Positions 26,136 through 36,239 of a stretch of 64,000 nucleotides of DNA are shown in pieces. Every line of letters starts with the position of its first letter. Within the stretch, counting starts at the first letter, position 1. The position numbers and the translations under genes were made by a program. The notes beneath the pieces are model-generated. The model saw nothing but the letters and a program-made list of their open reading frames with translations, was not told where the DNA came from and did no database searches. This DNA is from Hydrogenophaga sp. (lineage in GTDB: Bacteria > Pseudomonadota > Gammaproteobacteria > Burkholderiales > Burkholderiaceae_C): NCBI GenBank assembly GCA_016790705.1, contig JAEUOT010000022.1:1-64000 (forward strand). The letters are read 5' to 3'.

Positions 26136-29100
26136 ATGCTCGACACCCACTCAGAGGGCCTTTCTCCCGACGCGCCGGTCAACGATCTCGGGCCGCTGGC
26201 CTGGGTGTTCGAGGAGTTGCGCAAGTCGCTGGAGTCGGCCAACAAGGCGATCCGGCGCTTCATTCGCGAGACGGAGCTTGCGCGCCACAGCGACCTGGAG
26301 GCGGTGGACCCCGGTTCCCTGCGGGTGGCCCGGCAGCAGCTTCACCAGGCTGTCGGCGCTCTGGAGATGGTGGGGCTGTCCTCGCCGGCGCAGGTCCTGA
26401 GGGCCATGGAGTCTGCGGTACAGCGGTTCGTGCAGAAGCCGCTGACCTGTACAGAGGACGCTGCGGCCAAGGTCGAGCGGGCCAGTTTTGCGCTGATCGA
26501 ATACCTGGAGGCGGTGCTCAACAACAAGCCGGTGCAGCCGGTCGCGCTGTTCAGCCAGTACCGCGAGGTGCAAGAGCTGGCGGGGGCCGAGCGGGTGCAT
26601 CCCGCGGACCTGTGGACCCTTGAACAGCGGGGCATCGAGGTGGCGGCGCCGGGCGGTACCAAGGCGCTGACCGCAGACGCCAGGCTGCGCTCACTGTTCG
26701 ATCGGGTGGTGCTGCTGCTGGTCAAGTCGGACAGTCCTGCGGCGGCCGGGCAGCTCGCGCGGATGAGCGCCGGGCTCTCCGCGAGCGCCGACGCGCCCCG
26801 TGTGGCCACTTTCTGGGCCGTGGCGGCAGGGTTTTTCGAGGCGGTGGCGCAGAACCTCGTCCGGTCCGATGTCTTCGTCAAGCGGGCCTCCTCCCGCATC
26901 CTGCTGCAACTGGCGGGTCTGATGCAGGAGAAGACGCGCAACGAGGTGTCGGAGACGCTGTTGCACGACCTGCTGTTTTTCTGTTCGCAGGCCAAGCCCA
27001 AGGACCCCTCGGCGGCCCCGAACCTGACGGCGGTGCGCGAGGCCTTTGGCCTCTCGGCGTACGAGCCGGTGGAATATGCCAAGGCGACGCTGGGCCAGTT
27101 CGACCCGGCGCTGCTCGTCCAGGCGCGCAAGCGCATCAATGCCGGCAAGGAGTCCTGGTCGCTGCTGGCGGGCGGGGACACGACGCGGGCGCGCTCGGTG
27201 CTGGACCAGTACAGCCTGATCGCCGATTCGCTGATGCGCCTGCATCCGGCGAGCACCGGACTTGCGCGTGCCCTGGTCCGGGCGGCCGAACAGGTGTCGA
27301 AAGCACCGGCCAACGTCAAGCCCGAGCTGTCGATGGAGGTCGCCACCACCACGCTGTATCTCGAGGCGGCGTTTGAGGACTTCGATCCGAACGACCCTTC
27401 GCTGGCCGACCGGACGCAGGCGCTGGCGGTGCGACTGGACAAGGTGCTCGGTGGCGAGCCCGCCCAGCCGCTGGAGCCGTGGATGGAGCAGCTCTACCGG
27501 CGTGTGAGCGACCGCCAGACGCTGGGCAGCGTGGTGGGTGAGCTCAAGGTGGCGCTGGGCGAGGCCGAGAAGTCGCTGGATCAGTTCTTCCGTTCGCCCC
27601 AGGAGAAGGCCGGGCTGCATGTCGCCGTGTCGCAACTGGCGCAGATGCGTGGTGTGCTGTCCGTGCTGGGGCTGGACCAGGCGGTCCAGACCGTCAACCG
27701 GATGCGTACGTCGGTCGAGCAGATTCTGGACACGGCCGTCGACGAGGAGCAGGCGCGCGAGGCGGGCACGTTCACGCAGTTGGGCAACAACCTGAGTGCG
27801 CTGAGTTTCCTGGTCGACATGCTCAATTACCAGCCTGCGCTGGCCAAAAAACTGTTTGTGTTCGACGAGGCGTCGGGAGAGCTCACGCCACTGATGGGGC
27901 GCATGCAGCCCGAAACGCCGCCCGCCACTGCAAGTCAGGCCGCCTCCAAAGCGGTCAGCGAAGGCGTGCAGCGGGTGGTGGAAGATGCTCAGCGCTCGGT
28001 CGATCTGGCCCAGCTCAGCGACCAGCTTGAGACGCTCGCCGATCAGGCGTCGCTCGCGGAGCAGGAGGGCGTGGCCAAGGCGGCGCGTGAAGCCGCACAG
28101 GCGGTGGTGGGTCAGGACGCGGCGGCGGGCGCGCAGGCGCTCGTGGGGCTGGTCCAGGCCCAGGCACCGGCACCGATGCAGCCCGAGCCGGTGGTCGCCA
28201 GCGATGCTGCCGACGACGAGGACGACCTGCGCGACATCTTCCTGGAGGAAGGTCGCGAAGTGGTTGCCAACGGCCTGGCCGCGCTGGACGCGCTGCACCA
28301 CGAGCCCGGCAACCTGGAGCACCTGACGTCACTGCGCCGTGCGTTTCACACGCTCAAGGGCAGCTCGCGCATGGTGGGCCTGGCCGAGTTCGGGGAAGCG
28401 GCCTGGGCAATGGAGCAGGTGCTCAACGGGACCCTGGCCGAACAGCGGCCGGCGGAAACGCCGATGCTTGCGCTCGCCCGGGAAGCGATGGAGGCGTTTG
28501 GTCGCTGGGTCTCCGACATCGAACAAGGACAGGATGCCGACTGGAAGGCGCAGGTTTTCCGTCAGAGTGCACAGGCCTGGCGTGACGAGCGTCGCCATCT
28601 GCCGCTGTTTGGTCAGACGGATGACGGACATGTCGAGCCGTTGGAGATGCCGGCTGAAGAACCGGTGCAGGAGCCGGTTCAAGAGCCGGTGTCGGTCAGT
28701 GTGGACGTGCAGGAACTGGCGGCCGATGACGAGCCACCGGTGGACTTCTCCGAAACCACGCCGATGTCGCTGGACACCGCGTTGATGGCACTGCCCGAGG
28801 CCGTCGCGCCGCAGCCGTCGAGGCCCGCGCCCTTGCTGACCGATCTGGGCCTGGCCGAGGCCGAGCCGCCTGCGTCGGCGACCGGTGCCGCTGCCGAGGA
28901 GCGGGATGACGTCGATGGCCCGCCTTCGATCTTTGACGATATCTCGCTGGACCTGGAGGCGCAGTTGCCCCAGGCCCAGGACCTCAAGGACTCCGAGCCG
29001 GGACCCAGCTTCCGTCCGGAAGAGCCGGACAGTGTGTTCGTGGTCGAGCCCGACGAGCCGTCGACAGAAGAAGTCGCTGCGGCCCAGGACGAGGCTGCGG

Positions 29101-32100
29101 CTGTGCCGGACAGCGGGCTTGAGGCCGCTGCGGTGGTGGACACCGTTTCCGAGGAGACGACGACCCCCGACGCGTCGGACGACGAGATGCCCGACGAGCA
29201 GACGCGGGTGATCGGCCCGCTGCGCATCAGCATTCGTCTCTACAACGTGTACCTCAACGAGGCCGACGAATGGTCCCGGCGCCTGGAGAACTGTCTCTCC
29301 GAGTGGTCGCTGGAGGTGCATGAGCACTTGCCGGAACAGGCCGAAGCGCTGGCGCACTCGCTGGCGGGCAGCTCGGCCACCGTCGGCTTCCAGCCGCTCT
29401 CCGACATCGCCCGCGCGCTCGAACATGCGCTGGGCCTGATCGGCGCACACCAGCGCGCGGGACAAGCGATCACGGCCGAACAGGCGCGGCTGTTCGTGGA
29501 GGCGTCCGAGGACATCCGTCGGTTGCTGCACCAGTTCGCCGCCGGTTTCTACAAGGAGCCCAACGCGGAGTTGCTGGAACGCCTGCGGGAGCTGCTGCAC
29601 CAGCCGCTGCCGGAATCGTCCCTCACGGTGGACGACGGCGAGTCCGACGACGAACTGGACATCGAACTCAACACGCAATGGGGCACGGAAGCACAGGTTG
29701 AGGCTGAGTTGCCCGGGTCCGAGCCGACCGCCGAACAGCTTCCCGAGGCCGCACCGCTGCCGGACGAGAGCGCGTTTGCCGAGGACGAGGTCGAGACGGA
29801 ACTCTCGCCGCTGAGCGATGAGATCGTGCCGCGTGGGCCGGTTCAGGACATCGACGACGACATCGACGCGCTGGACACCATCGACGCCGATCTGTTCCCG
29901 ATTTTTGCGGACGAGGCGCAGGAGCTGCTCCCGCAGCTCGGTGGTGCGTTGCGCCAGTGGATCGCGCGCCCGGACAACACCAGCGCCCGCGGGGAAGTGC
30001 TGCGCACGCTGCACACGCTCAAAGGCAGCGCCCGTCTGGCGGGTGCGCTTCGCTTGGGCGAGATGGCGCACCGGATGGAGACCTCCGTCGAGCGCCTGGG
30101 GTCGGACCTGCTCAGCGCCCAGGATCTGGAGCCACTGCAGGCCGCGTACGACGCGGTGTCGGCCCGGTTCGACCTGTTGCGCAACACCGATCCGAGTTCG
30201 CACGGCGTGCTTCAGACCGCTCCCGAGCTCGCGCCCGCGGAACAGCAGGACGTCGTGGTGCCTTCGGTCGTGGACCCCTTGCCCGGACCCTCGGCCTCCG
30301 ACGCGGTGGTCGACGGCGAGCCGCCGGCCTCTGCCGCGCCGGCGACGTCGGGCGGGCTGACCGGACTTGGCCAGCTCGCGGCGCCGATGCCGGTGCAGCA
30401 GCGTGCTGCAGCGGCCGTGCGCGTGCGGCCGGAGCTGCTGGACCGGATGATGAACCAGACCGGCGAGGTGATGATCACCCGCTCCCGCATGGAGGCCCAG
30501 CTGGTCACGTTGCGCGGTTCCCTCAACGACATGACCGGCAACCTGGACCGGCTGCGTCACCAGTTGCGCGACATCGAACTCCAGGCCGAGACGCAGATGC
30601 AGTCGCGGCTGGCGCAGGCACGTGATGCCGAGCTGTCGTTCGACCCGCTGGAATTCGACCGCTTCACGCGGGTGCAGGAACTCACCCGGATGATGGCCGA
30701 GTCGGTGAACGACGTGGCCACCGTGCAGCGCAACCTGCAGCGCGCCGTGGAGGCGACCGAGGACGGCCTGGTGGCCCAGGCCCGACAGACGCGGGAACTG
30801 CAGCGGGACCTGTTGCGGACCCGCATGGTGGAGTTCGAGGGCATCTCCGAGCGCCTCTACCGGGTGGTCCGGCAGGCGTCCAAGGAAACCGGCAAGCAGG
30901 TCCGTCTGGACATCGTGGGCGGTCACATCGAAATGGACCGGGGTGTGCTGGACCGCATGACCGCGGCGTTCGAACACCTGCTGCGCAACAGCGTGGTGCA
31001 CGGCATCGAAACGCCCGAGCAGCGTCTGGCCGTCGGCAAGTCGGCGGAAGGACGCATCGAGGTGCGGCTGGCGCAGGAACTCAATGATGTGTCCGTGACC
31101 TTCCGGGACGACGGGGCCGGCCTCGATCTGGCCCGCCTGAAAGATCGGGCACGATCTCAGGGGCTGGTGTCGCAGGACGCTGTGCTCAGTGATGACGATG
31201 CCACGCAACTGATCTATGTGCCCGGGCTGAGCACCGCGAGCGAGGTGTCGTCGCTGGCGGGGCGTGGCGTGGGCATGGACGTGGTGCGCAACGACGTGCT
31301 CGCGCTGGGCGGTCGGGTCGAGACCCGGTCGCGCGGTGGCGAAGGGACCGAGTTCAGGCTGGTGCTGCCGTTGACCACGGCGGTGACGCAGGTGGTCATG
31401 TTGCGTGCCGGCAGCCTGACGGTCGGCGTGCCGTCCACCCAGGTCGAGCTGGTGCGTCGTGTCAGCCCGGATGAGCTGGCGCAGGCCTATCAGAAACACA
31501 GCCTGTCGTTCGGCGGGGAAGAGGTGCCGTTCTACTGGGCGGGCGCGCTGCTGCAGTCTTCACCGCAGTCGCAGGAGGCGCAGGCGCGTACCCTGCCGGT
31601 GGTGGTGTTCCGAAGCGCTGCGCAGCGGGTGGCGATGCACGTGGACGAGGTGCTGGGGAACCAGGAAGTCGTGGTGAAGAACCTCGGCCCGCAGCTCTCG
31701 CGGCTGCCCGGTCTGGCCGGCATGTCGGTCCTGGCGTCCGGTGCGGTGGCGTTGATCTACAACCCGGTGGCACTGGCGACGGTGTACGGCGCGCAGGTCC
31801 AGCCCTGGATCGACGGGCAGGTCCATGCGGGCGCGGCTCCCGCTGCCGGTGGCGAAGAGGATCTGCCGATCGAGATGGCGGTCAGCGCGGTTCCGCTGGT
31901 GCTGGTGGTCGACGATTCGATCACCGTGCGGCGGGTCACCCAGCGACTGCTGCAGCGCGAGGGCTACCGTGTGGCGCTGGCGGCGGATGGTCTGCAGGCG
32001 CTCGAGCGGCTGCAGCAGGAACGGCCCACGGTGGTGCTCTCGGATATCGAGATGCCGCGCATGGACGGTTTCGATCTTGTGCGCAACATCCGCAACGATC

Positions 32101-32267
32101 CCCGCCTGGCGAATCTGCCGGTGATCATGATCACTTCGCGGATTGCTGAAAAGCACCGGGACCACGCGCGCGAGCTGGGCGTGAACCACTACCTGGGCAA
32201 GCCCTATTCGGAAGAAGAGCTGCTGGCGCTGGTGGCCAACTACGTGCAGTCGTCGGTCAACGCTTGA
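26136..32267 (+). CDS. chpA: ChpA/PilL-type hybrid histidine kinase of the Pil-Chp system
   Basis: 2043 residues. CheA-like kinase for type IV pilus control. Three recognisable Hpt domains: H738 in FHTLKGSSRMVG, H1074 in LAHSLAGSSATVG, H1293 in LHTLKGSARLAG. The N-terminal 680 residues are helical and resemble degenerate Hpt repeats. Acidic Pro/Glu-rich linkers (about 830-1020, with a short EPVQEPVQEPV repeat, and 1190-1260) separate them. The C-terminal part has a dimerisation helix (MMNQTGEVMITRSRME), an ATPase N-box (HLLRNSVVHGIE, near 1615) and DGAGLDLARLKDR. A CheW-like domain follows. A receiver with D1970 in VLSDIEMPRMDGF ends the protein. P. aeruginosa ChpA is longer, with eight phosphotransfer-like domains. 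The last 11 bases overlap the convergent photolyase. Confidence 0.92.
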   Translation: MLDTHSEGLSPDAPVNDLGPLAWVFEELRKSLESANKAIRRFIRETELARHSDLEAVDPGSLRVARQQLHQAVGALEMVGLSSPAQVLRAMESAVQRFVQKPLTCTEDAAAKVERASFALIEYLEAVLNNKPVQPVALFSQYREVQELAGAERVHPADLWTLEQRGIEVAAPGGTKALTADARLRSLFDRVVLLLVKSDSPAAAGQLARMSAGLSASADAPRVATFWAVAAGFFEAVAQNLVRSDVFVKRASSRILLQLAGLMQEKTRNEVSETLLHDLLFFCSQAKPKDPSAAPNLTAVREAFGLSAYEPVEYAKATLGQFDPALLVQARKRINAGKESWSLLAGGDTTRARSVLDQYSLIADSLMRLHPASTGLARALVRAAEQVSKAPANVKPELSMEVATTTLYLEAAFEDFDPNDPSLADRTQALAVRLDKVLGGEPAQPLEPWMEQLYRRVSDRQTLGSVVGELKVALGEAEKSLDQFFRSPQEKAGLHVAVSQLAQMRGVLSVLGLDQAVQTVNRMRTSVEQILDTAVDEEQAREAGTFTQLGNNLSALSFLVDMLNYQPALAKKLFVFDEASGELTPLMGRMQPETPPATASQAASKAVSEGVQRVVEDAQRSVDLAQLSDQLETLADQASLAEQEGVAKAAREAAQAVVGQDAAAGAQALVGLVQAQAPAPMQPEPVVASDAADDEDDLRDIFLEEGREVVANGLAALDALHHEPGNLEHLTSLRRAFHTLKGSSRMVGLAEFGEAAWAMEQVLNGTLAEQRPAETPMLALAREAMEAFGRWVSDIEQGQDADWKAQVFRQSAQAWRDERRHLPLFGQTDDGHVEPLEMPAEEPVQEPVQEPVSVSVDVQELAADDEPPVDFSETTPMSLDTALMALPEAVAPQPSRPAPLLTDLGLAEAEPPASATGAAAEERDDVDGPPSIFDDISLDLEAQLPQAQDLKDSEPGPSFRPEEPDSVFVVEPDEPSTEEVAAAQDEAAAVPDSGLEAAAVVDTVSEETTTPDASDDEMPDEQTRVIGPLRISIRLYNVYLNEADEWSRRLENCLSEWSLEVHEHLPEQAEALAHSLAGSSATVGFQPLSDIARALEHALGLIGAHQRAGQAITAEQARLFVEASEDIRRLLHQFAAGFYKEPNAELLERLRELLHQPLPESSLTVDDGESDDELDIELNTQWGTEAQVEAELPGSEPTAEQLPEAAPLPDESAFAEDEVETELSPLSDEIVPRGPVQDIDDDIDALDTIDADLFPIFADEAQELLPQLGGALRQWIARPDNTSARGEVLRTLHTLKGSARLAGALRLGEMAHRMETSVERLGSDLLSAQDLEPLQAAYDAVSARFDLLRNTDPSSHGVLQTAPELAPAEQQDVVVPSVVDPLPGPSASDAVVDGEPPASAAPATSGGLTGLGQLAAPMPVQQRAAAAVRVRPELLDRMMNQTGEVMITRSRMEAQLVTLRGSLNDMTGNLDRLRHQLRDIELQAETQMQSRLAQARDAELSFDPLEFDRFTRVQELTRMMAESVNDVATVQRNLQRAVEATEDGLVAQARQTRELQRDLLRTRMVEFEGISERLYRVVRQASKETGKQVRLDIVGGHIEMDRGVLDRMTAAFEHLLRNSVVHGIETPEQRLAVGKSAEGRIEVRLAQELNDVSVTFRDDGAGLDLARLKDRARSQGLVSQDAVLSDDDATQLIYVPGLSTASEVSSLAGRGVGMDVVRNDVLALGGRVETRSRGGEGTEFRLVLPLTTAVTQVVMLRAGSLTVGVPSTQVELVRRVSPDELAQAYQKHSLSFGGEEVPFYWAGALLQSSPQSQEAQARTLPVVVFRSAAQRVAMHVDEVLGNQEVVVKNLGPQLSRLPGLAGMSVLASGAVALIYNPVALATVYGAQVQPWIDGQVHAGAAPAAGGEEDLPIEMAVSAVPLVLVVDDSITVRRVTQRLLQREGYRVALAADGLQALERLQQERPTVVLSDIEMPRMDGFDLVRNIRNDPRLANLPVIMITSRIAEKHRDHARELGVNHYLGKPYSEEELLALVANYVQSSVNA

Positions 32268-33726
32268 CCACGCTGTAACGCTCCAGCGTCTTCTCGCGGG
32301 CGAGTGCGTGATCGACGACGGGGTGCGGGTAGTCCCGGCCCAGTGACACGCCGGCGGCGACCAGTTCCAGCTCCGGAGCCGACCAGGGCGCGTGGATGGT
32401 CGCGTCCGAGAGCCCGGCCAACTGGGGCAGGTAGCGGCGGATGAATTTGCCCTGCGGGTCGAACTTCTCGCTCTGCGTCACCGGATTGAAGATGCGGAAC
32501 CAGGGCTGGGCATCGCAGCCGGTCGAGGCCGCCCACTGCCAGCCGCCGTTGTTGGCGGCGAGGTCAAAGTCGATCAGCTTTTCGGCGAAATACCGCTCGC
32601 CCCAGCGCCAGTCGATGCCCAGGTCTTTCACCAGGAAGCTGGCCACCACCATGCGCAGGCGGTTGTGCATGTAGCCGGTCTGGTTGATCTGCGCCATCGC
32701 GGCGTCCACCAGCGGATAGCCGGTGCGGCCTTCGCACCAGGCCGCGAACTGGGCCTGGGCGTGCTTGCCGTGCTCGAAGCGAACCTTGTCGTATTCGGGT
32801 CGGAAGGACTTGCCCACCACGTGCGGAAAGTTGGAGAGGATCTGGTGGTAGAAGTCGCGCCAGATCAGCTCCGAGAGCCAGGTGCTGGCGCCCTTGATGT
32901 CTTGCAGGTGCATCTGCCATGCCAGCGAAGCGAGCTGGCGGATGGAGACTGTGCCAAAACGCAGGTGGACGCTGAGGTAGCTGGGTCCCTTGATGGCCGG
33001 GAAGTCGCGTGCGGTGTCGTAGCGCTCGATCCGCTCCATGAAGTCCTCCACCAGCTTTTGCGCACCGGTGGCGCCGGTCGGGATGGGCAGTTGCGACAGG
33101 TTGGTCGGTTCGAAATCGAGGTCCGACAGGCGCGGGACCGGGACGTCGAACGGCGGCGGCAGCGGGGCCAGGGACGCGGTGTACTTCCCGACCGGGTAGG
33201 CCTTCAGGTAGAACGGCTCCACCTTGCGCAACCAGGCGTTCTTGTAGGGCGTGAAGACGCCGAACGGCTGACCGACCTGGGTCAGCACCTCGCGCCGCTC
33301 GAAGATCACGTGGTCCTTGTGGCTGTGGAACATGATCCCGGCGTGGGCCAGCGCGCCGAGCACCTGGGCATCGCGCGCGAGCGCCGCCGGTTCGTCGTCG
33401 TGGTTGGTGAACACCGCCTGCACGTGCAGACGCTGCGCCAGTTGGGGAATGTCGGTCAGCGCCCGGGCATGGCGCACGATCAGGCCGGTGCCGTCGTGGC
33501 CCTGGGCTTTGCCGAGTTCGCGCAGGCGGCCATCCAATTCCAGCACCGAGGCGTGGATGAACTCCACCCGGCGGTCGGCCCGCGGCAGGGGGTCGAGGAT
33601 GTCGGTGTCGAAGACGAACACGCACCAGACCTGACGGCACTGCTTGAGCGCGTGGTAGAGCGCCGCGTTGTCCTCGGCGCGCAGATCGCGCCGAAACCAC
33701 ATCAGTCCTCTGTCGTAGCGTGTCAT
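32257..33726 (-). CDS. phrB: deoxyribodipyrimidine photolyase (class I)
   Basis: 489 residues. Repairs cyclobutane pyrimidine dimers with blue light. The N-terminal antenna-binding Rossmann domain starts RYDRGLMWFRRDLRAEDN. The C-terminal FAD domain holds STWLSELIWRDFYHQILSN, CEGRTGYPLVDAAMAQINQT, GYMHNRLRMVVASFLVKDLG and LANNGGWQWAASTGCDAQPW, which includes the FAD and dimer contacts. The start at 33724-33726 (MTRYDRGLMW) is set by the conserved WFRRDLR; an ATG 81 bases upstream would overlap the divergent algH promoter. Confidence 0.95.
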   Translation of the reverse strand: MTRYDRGLMWFRRDLRAEDNAALYHALKQCRQVWCVFVFDTDILDPLPRADRRVEFIHASVLELDGRLRELGKAQGHDGTGLIVRHARALTDIPQLAQRLHVQAVFTNHDDEPAALARDAQVLGALAHAGIMFHSHKDHVIFERREVLTQVGQPFGVFTPYKNAWLRKVEPFYLKAYPVGKYTASLAPLPPPFDVPVPRLSDLDFEPTNLSQLPIPTGATGAQKLVEDFMERIERYDTARDFPAIKGPSYLSVHLRFGTVSIRQLASLAWQMHLQDIKGASTWLSELIWRDFYHQILSNFPHVVGKSFRPEYDKVRFEHGKHAQAQFAAWCEGRTGYPLVDAAMAQINQTGYMHNRLRMVVASFLVKDLGIDWRWGERYFAEKLIDFDLAANNGGWQWAASTGCDAQPWFRIFNPVTQSEKFDPQGKFIRRYLPQLAGLSDATIHAPWSAPELELVAAGVSLGRDYPHPVVDHALAREKTLERYSVVKR

Positions 33727-33772
33727 CTGTGCCGCCGTGATGGGTCGTAGGGGCCCGCTTAAAATTGCGGGC

Positions 33773-34363
33773 ATGTCTGCGGATTCTGCCCCGATCAACC
33801 TCACCAATCACTTCCTGATTGCGATGCCCGGGCTGAACGACGAGTTGTTCGGCCGCAGTGTCGTGTTCATGTGCGAGCACAGCGAGCGCGGCGCGCTCGG
33901 CCTGGTGATCAACAAGCCCAGTGACATCCTGCTGCCGGGCCTGTTCGAAAAAGTCGACCTGCCGCTGCGCCGCGACGATCTCCGGACGTTGCCGGTCTTT
34001 CAGGGGGGGCCTGTGCAGACCGAGCGCGGGTTCGTGCTGCACGAGGCGATCGAGGCGGGGGAGGGCGAGTCCGTCTACGCCTCCACGCTCACCATCCCGG
34101 GCGGGCTGGAAATGACCACCTCACGCGATGTCCTCGAAGCCATGGCCTCCGGCGCCGGCCCGCGCAAGGTCTTTGTGTCGCTCGGGTATGCGTCCTGGGG
34201 CCAAGGGCAGCTCGAGTCGGAAATCACCGAGAACAGCTGGCTGACCGTGGCGGCCGATCCGGCGCTGATCTTCGACGCACCGGTCGACGAGCGCTATGAC
34301 CGGGCCATGGCCCTGTTGGGCCTGCAGTCGTGGATGCTGTCGCCGGATGCCGGTCATGCCTGA
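33773..34363 (+). CDS. YqgE/AlgH family protein
   Basis: 196 residues, usual length. Starts MSADSAPINLTNHFLIAMPG and carries FGRSVVFMCEHSERGALGLV, then QGGPVQTERGFVLH and FVSLGYASWGQGQLESEI, all diagnostic of YqgE/AlgH. Biochemical role unknown; it is linked to alginate regulation in Pseudomonas. It overlaps ruvX by 8 bases and heads the algH-ruvX-pyrR-pyrB-pyrC' run. The shorter start is chosen because LTNHFLIAMPG is the usual N-terminal block. Confidence 0.93.
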   Translation: MSADSAPINLTNHFLIAMPGLNDELFGRSVVFMCEHSERGALGLVINKPSDILLPGLFEKVDLPLRRDDLRTLPVFQGGPVQTERGFVLHEAIEAGEGESVYASTLTIPGGLEMTTSRDVLEAMASGAGPRKVFVSLGYASWGQGQLESEITENSWLTVAADPALIFDAPVDERYDRAMALLGLQSWMLSPDAGHA

Positions 34364-34766
34364 GCGGGTCGAGGTTCCCGCGAACTGCCAGACCTTCCTG
34401 GCGTTCGACTACGGGCTCAAGCGCACCGGGGTCGCCAGCGGCAACCGGCTGACGCGTACCGCAACGCCCCAGGGAACCATCGCCGCCGAAGGCGATGCCC
34501 GGTTGGCGAAGATCGCCGAGCGGCTCAGGGAGTGGCAGCCCGATGCGATCGTGGTGGGTGTGCCGTTTCACCCCGATGGCGCGCCGCACGAGAACACCGT
34601 CCGGGCGCGCAAGTTTGCCCGCCAGTTGCGGGGGCGGCACGGGCTGCCGGTGTTCGAGGTCGACGAGCGCTATTCGACCACCGAGGCCCATGCCCTGGGC
34701 GCCAAGGACGCGGACGCGGCGAGTGCCTGCATCATCCTGGAACAGTTTTTGAGGAGTCTGCCGTGA
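34356..34766 (+). CDS. ruvX: Holliday junction resolvase-like RuvX (YqgF)
   Basis: 136 residues. RNase H-fold nuclease implicated in 16S rRNA 5' maturation. The metal-binding aspartate is in LAFDYGLKRTGVASG, a central glutamate region follows (VVGVPFHPDGAPHENT), and VFEVDERYSTTEAHAL carries the remaining acids. Overlaps algH upstream and pyrR downstream (GTGA), so translation is probably coupled through the operon. Confidence 0.93.
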   Translation: MPERVEVPANCQTFLAFDYGLKRTGVASGNRLTRTATPQGTIAAEGDARLAKIAERLREWQPDAIVVGVPFHPDGAPHENTVRARKFARQLRGRHGLPVFEVDERYSTTEAHALGAKDADAASACIILEQFLRSLP

Positions 34767-35278
34767 CCCAAACCATTCAGCTCGACGCCGAGCTGCTTTA
34801 CAACGAGCTGCGCGATGGCGTGAAGACCCTGATCGCGGCGACCCCGCAGCCGGTGGTGCTCGCGGGCATCACCTCCGGTGGTGCCTGGCTGGCCGAGCGC
34901 TTGCAGCGCGAGCTTGCGCTGCCGGGCGACGCCGGCGTGATCTCGTCGTCCATGCACCGCGACGATTTCGCGCAGCGCGGCCTGTCGATCTCGGCGCAGA
35001 CCGTGCTGCCCTACGAGGTCGACGGCGCGCACGTGATCCTGATCGACGACGTGCTCTACACCGGGCGCACCTTGCGCGCTGTGATCAACGAGCTGTTCGA
35101 CTACGGCCGCCCTGCCAGCGTGCAACTGGCGGTGCTGGTCGACCGCGGCGGACGCGAGCTGCCGATCCAGGCCAATGTCTGTGCCGCCACCATGAACCTG
35201 CCCGCCAACCAGTCACTGGAGCTGGCGCGTGACGACGACGGGCGCTTCCGATTCGTGCTGGAAACCAAGGAAAACTGA
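34763..35278 (+). CDS. pyrR: bifunctional PyrR: pyr operon regulator / uracil phosphoribosyltransferase-like
   Basis: 171 residues, GTG start overlapping the ruvX stop. Phosphoribosyltransferase fold: [33 protein letters not shown], and the PRPP loop [20 protein letters not shown]. In Bacillus it attenuates pyr mRNA; in proteobacteria it accompanies pyrB and its regulatory role is less clear. I see no PyrR-type anti-antiterminator upstream. One base separates its stop from the pyrB start. Confidence 0.92.
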   Translation: MTQTIQLDAELLYNELRDGVKTLIAATPQPVVLAGITSGGAWLAERLQRELALPGDAGVISSSMHRDDFAQRGLSISAQTVLPYEVDGAHVILIDDVLYTGRTLRAVINELFDYGRPASVQLAVLVDRGGRELPIQANVCAATMNLPANQSLELARDDDGRFRFVLETKEN

Positions 35279-35279
35279 C

Positions 35280-36236
35280 GTGCCACGCAATCCCCAGCTG
35301 AACAAGAACGGCGAGCTGATCCACCTGCTCTCCACCGAAGGCCTCTCCCGCGACATCCTGACCAAGATCCTGGACACGGCGTCCAGCTTCGTGAGTGTGA
35401 GCAACCGCGAGGTCAAGAAAGTGCCGCTGTTGCGCGGCAAGAGCGTGTTCAACCTGTTCTTCGAGAACAGCACCCGCACCCGCACCACCTTCGACATCGC
35501 GGCCACCCGCCTGTCGGCCGACGTCTACACGCTGGACATCGCGCGCAGCTCGACCGCCAAGGGCGAGTCGCTGCTCGACACCATCGCCAACCTCTCTGCG
35601 ATGGCGGCCGACATCTTCGTGGTGCGCCACAGCGAATCGGGGGCACCCTACCTGATCTCGCAACACGTCGCGCCGCACGTGCACGTGGTCAACGCCGGTG
35701 ACGGCCGCCACGCGCACCCGACGCAGGGTCTGCTGGACATGTACACCATCCGGCACTACAAGAAAGACTTCTCCAACCTGTCGGTGGCCATCGTCGGCGA
35801 CGTGCTGCACTCGCGCGTGGCGCGCTCCGACATCCACGCGCTGACCACGCTGGGTTGCCCCGACGTGCGCGTGGTCGGCCCGCGCACCCTGGTGCCCAGC
35901 GACCTGTCGCACCTGGGCGTGCGCGTCTGCCACACGCTGGAAGAGGGCATCAAGGGCTGTGACGTGGTGATCACGCTGCGCCTGCAGAACGAGCGCATGA
36001 GCGGTGCGCTGCTGCCGTCCAGCCAGGAATATTTCAAGAGCTTCGGCCTCACCACCGAGCGCCTGCGCTGGGCCAAGCCGGACGCCATCGTGATGCACCC
36101 GGGCCCGATCAACCGCGGCGTCGAGATCGAGTCGGCGGTGGTCGACGGACCGCAGAGCGTGATCCTGCCGCAGGTCACTTTTGGCATCGCGGTCCGCATG
36201 GCCGTGCTCGGTATCGTCGCAGGGAATGAGGCCTGA
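35280..36236 (+). CDS. pyrB: aspartate carbamoyltransferase catalytic subunit PyrB
   Basis: 318 residues, GTG start. First committed step of pyrimidine synthesis. Carbamoyl-phosphate loop [16 protein letters not shown], mobile loop [24 protein letters not shown], and the aspartate-binding LRLQNERM. There is no pyrI regulatory-chain gene; instead the dihydroorotase-like pyrC' follows 3 bases later, the class A ATCase arrangement of Pseudomonas and Burkholderiales where the two proteins form one complex. Confidence 0.96.
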   Translation: MPRNPQLNKNGELIHLLSTEGLSRDILTKILDTASSFVSVSNREVKKVPLLRGKSVFNLFFENSTRTRTTFDIAATRLSADVYTLDIARSSTAKGESLLDTIANLSAMAADIFVVRHSESGAPYLISQHVAPHVHVVNAGDGRHAHPTQGLLDMYTIRHYKKDFSNLSVAIVGDVLHSRVARSDIHALTTLGCPDVRVVGPRTLVPSDLSHLGVRVCHTLEEGIKGCDVVITLRLQNERMSGALLPSSQEYFKSFGLTTERLRWAKPDAIVMHPGPINRGVEIESAVVDGPQSVILPQVTFGIAVRMAVLGIVAGNEA

Positions 36237-36239
36237 ACC

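Noticed and set aside
28660..28700. Short tandem repeat in chpA (EPVQEPVQEPV)
   Set aside because: Small in-frame repeat in an acidic linker; ordinary for this protein class and not a mobile or regulatory element.
28329..31499. 1056-codon open frame antisense to chpA
   Set aside because: High-GC shadow of a well-supported gene; composition lacks protein-like hydrophobic patterning and no domain is recognisable.
34763..35279. PyrR-dependent attenuator for the pyr operon
   Set aside because: No leader hairpins or PyrR-binding consensus seen upstream of pyrR or pyrB; genes are packed with a 1-base gap.
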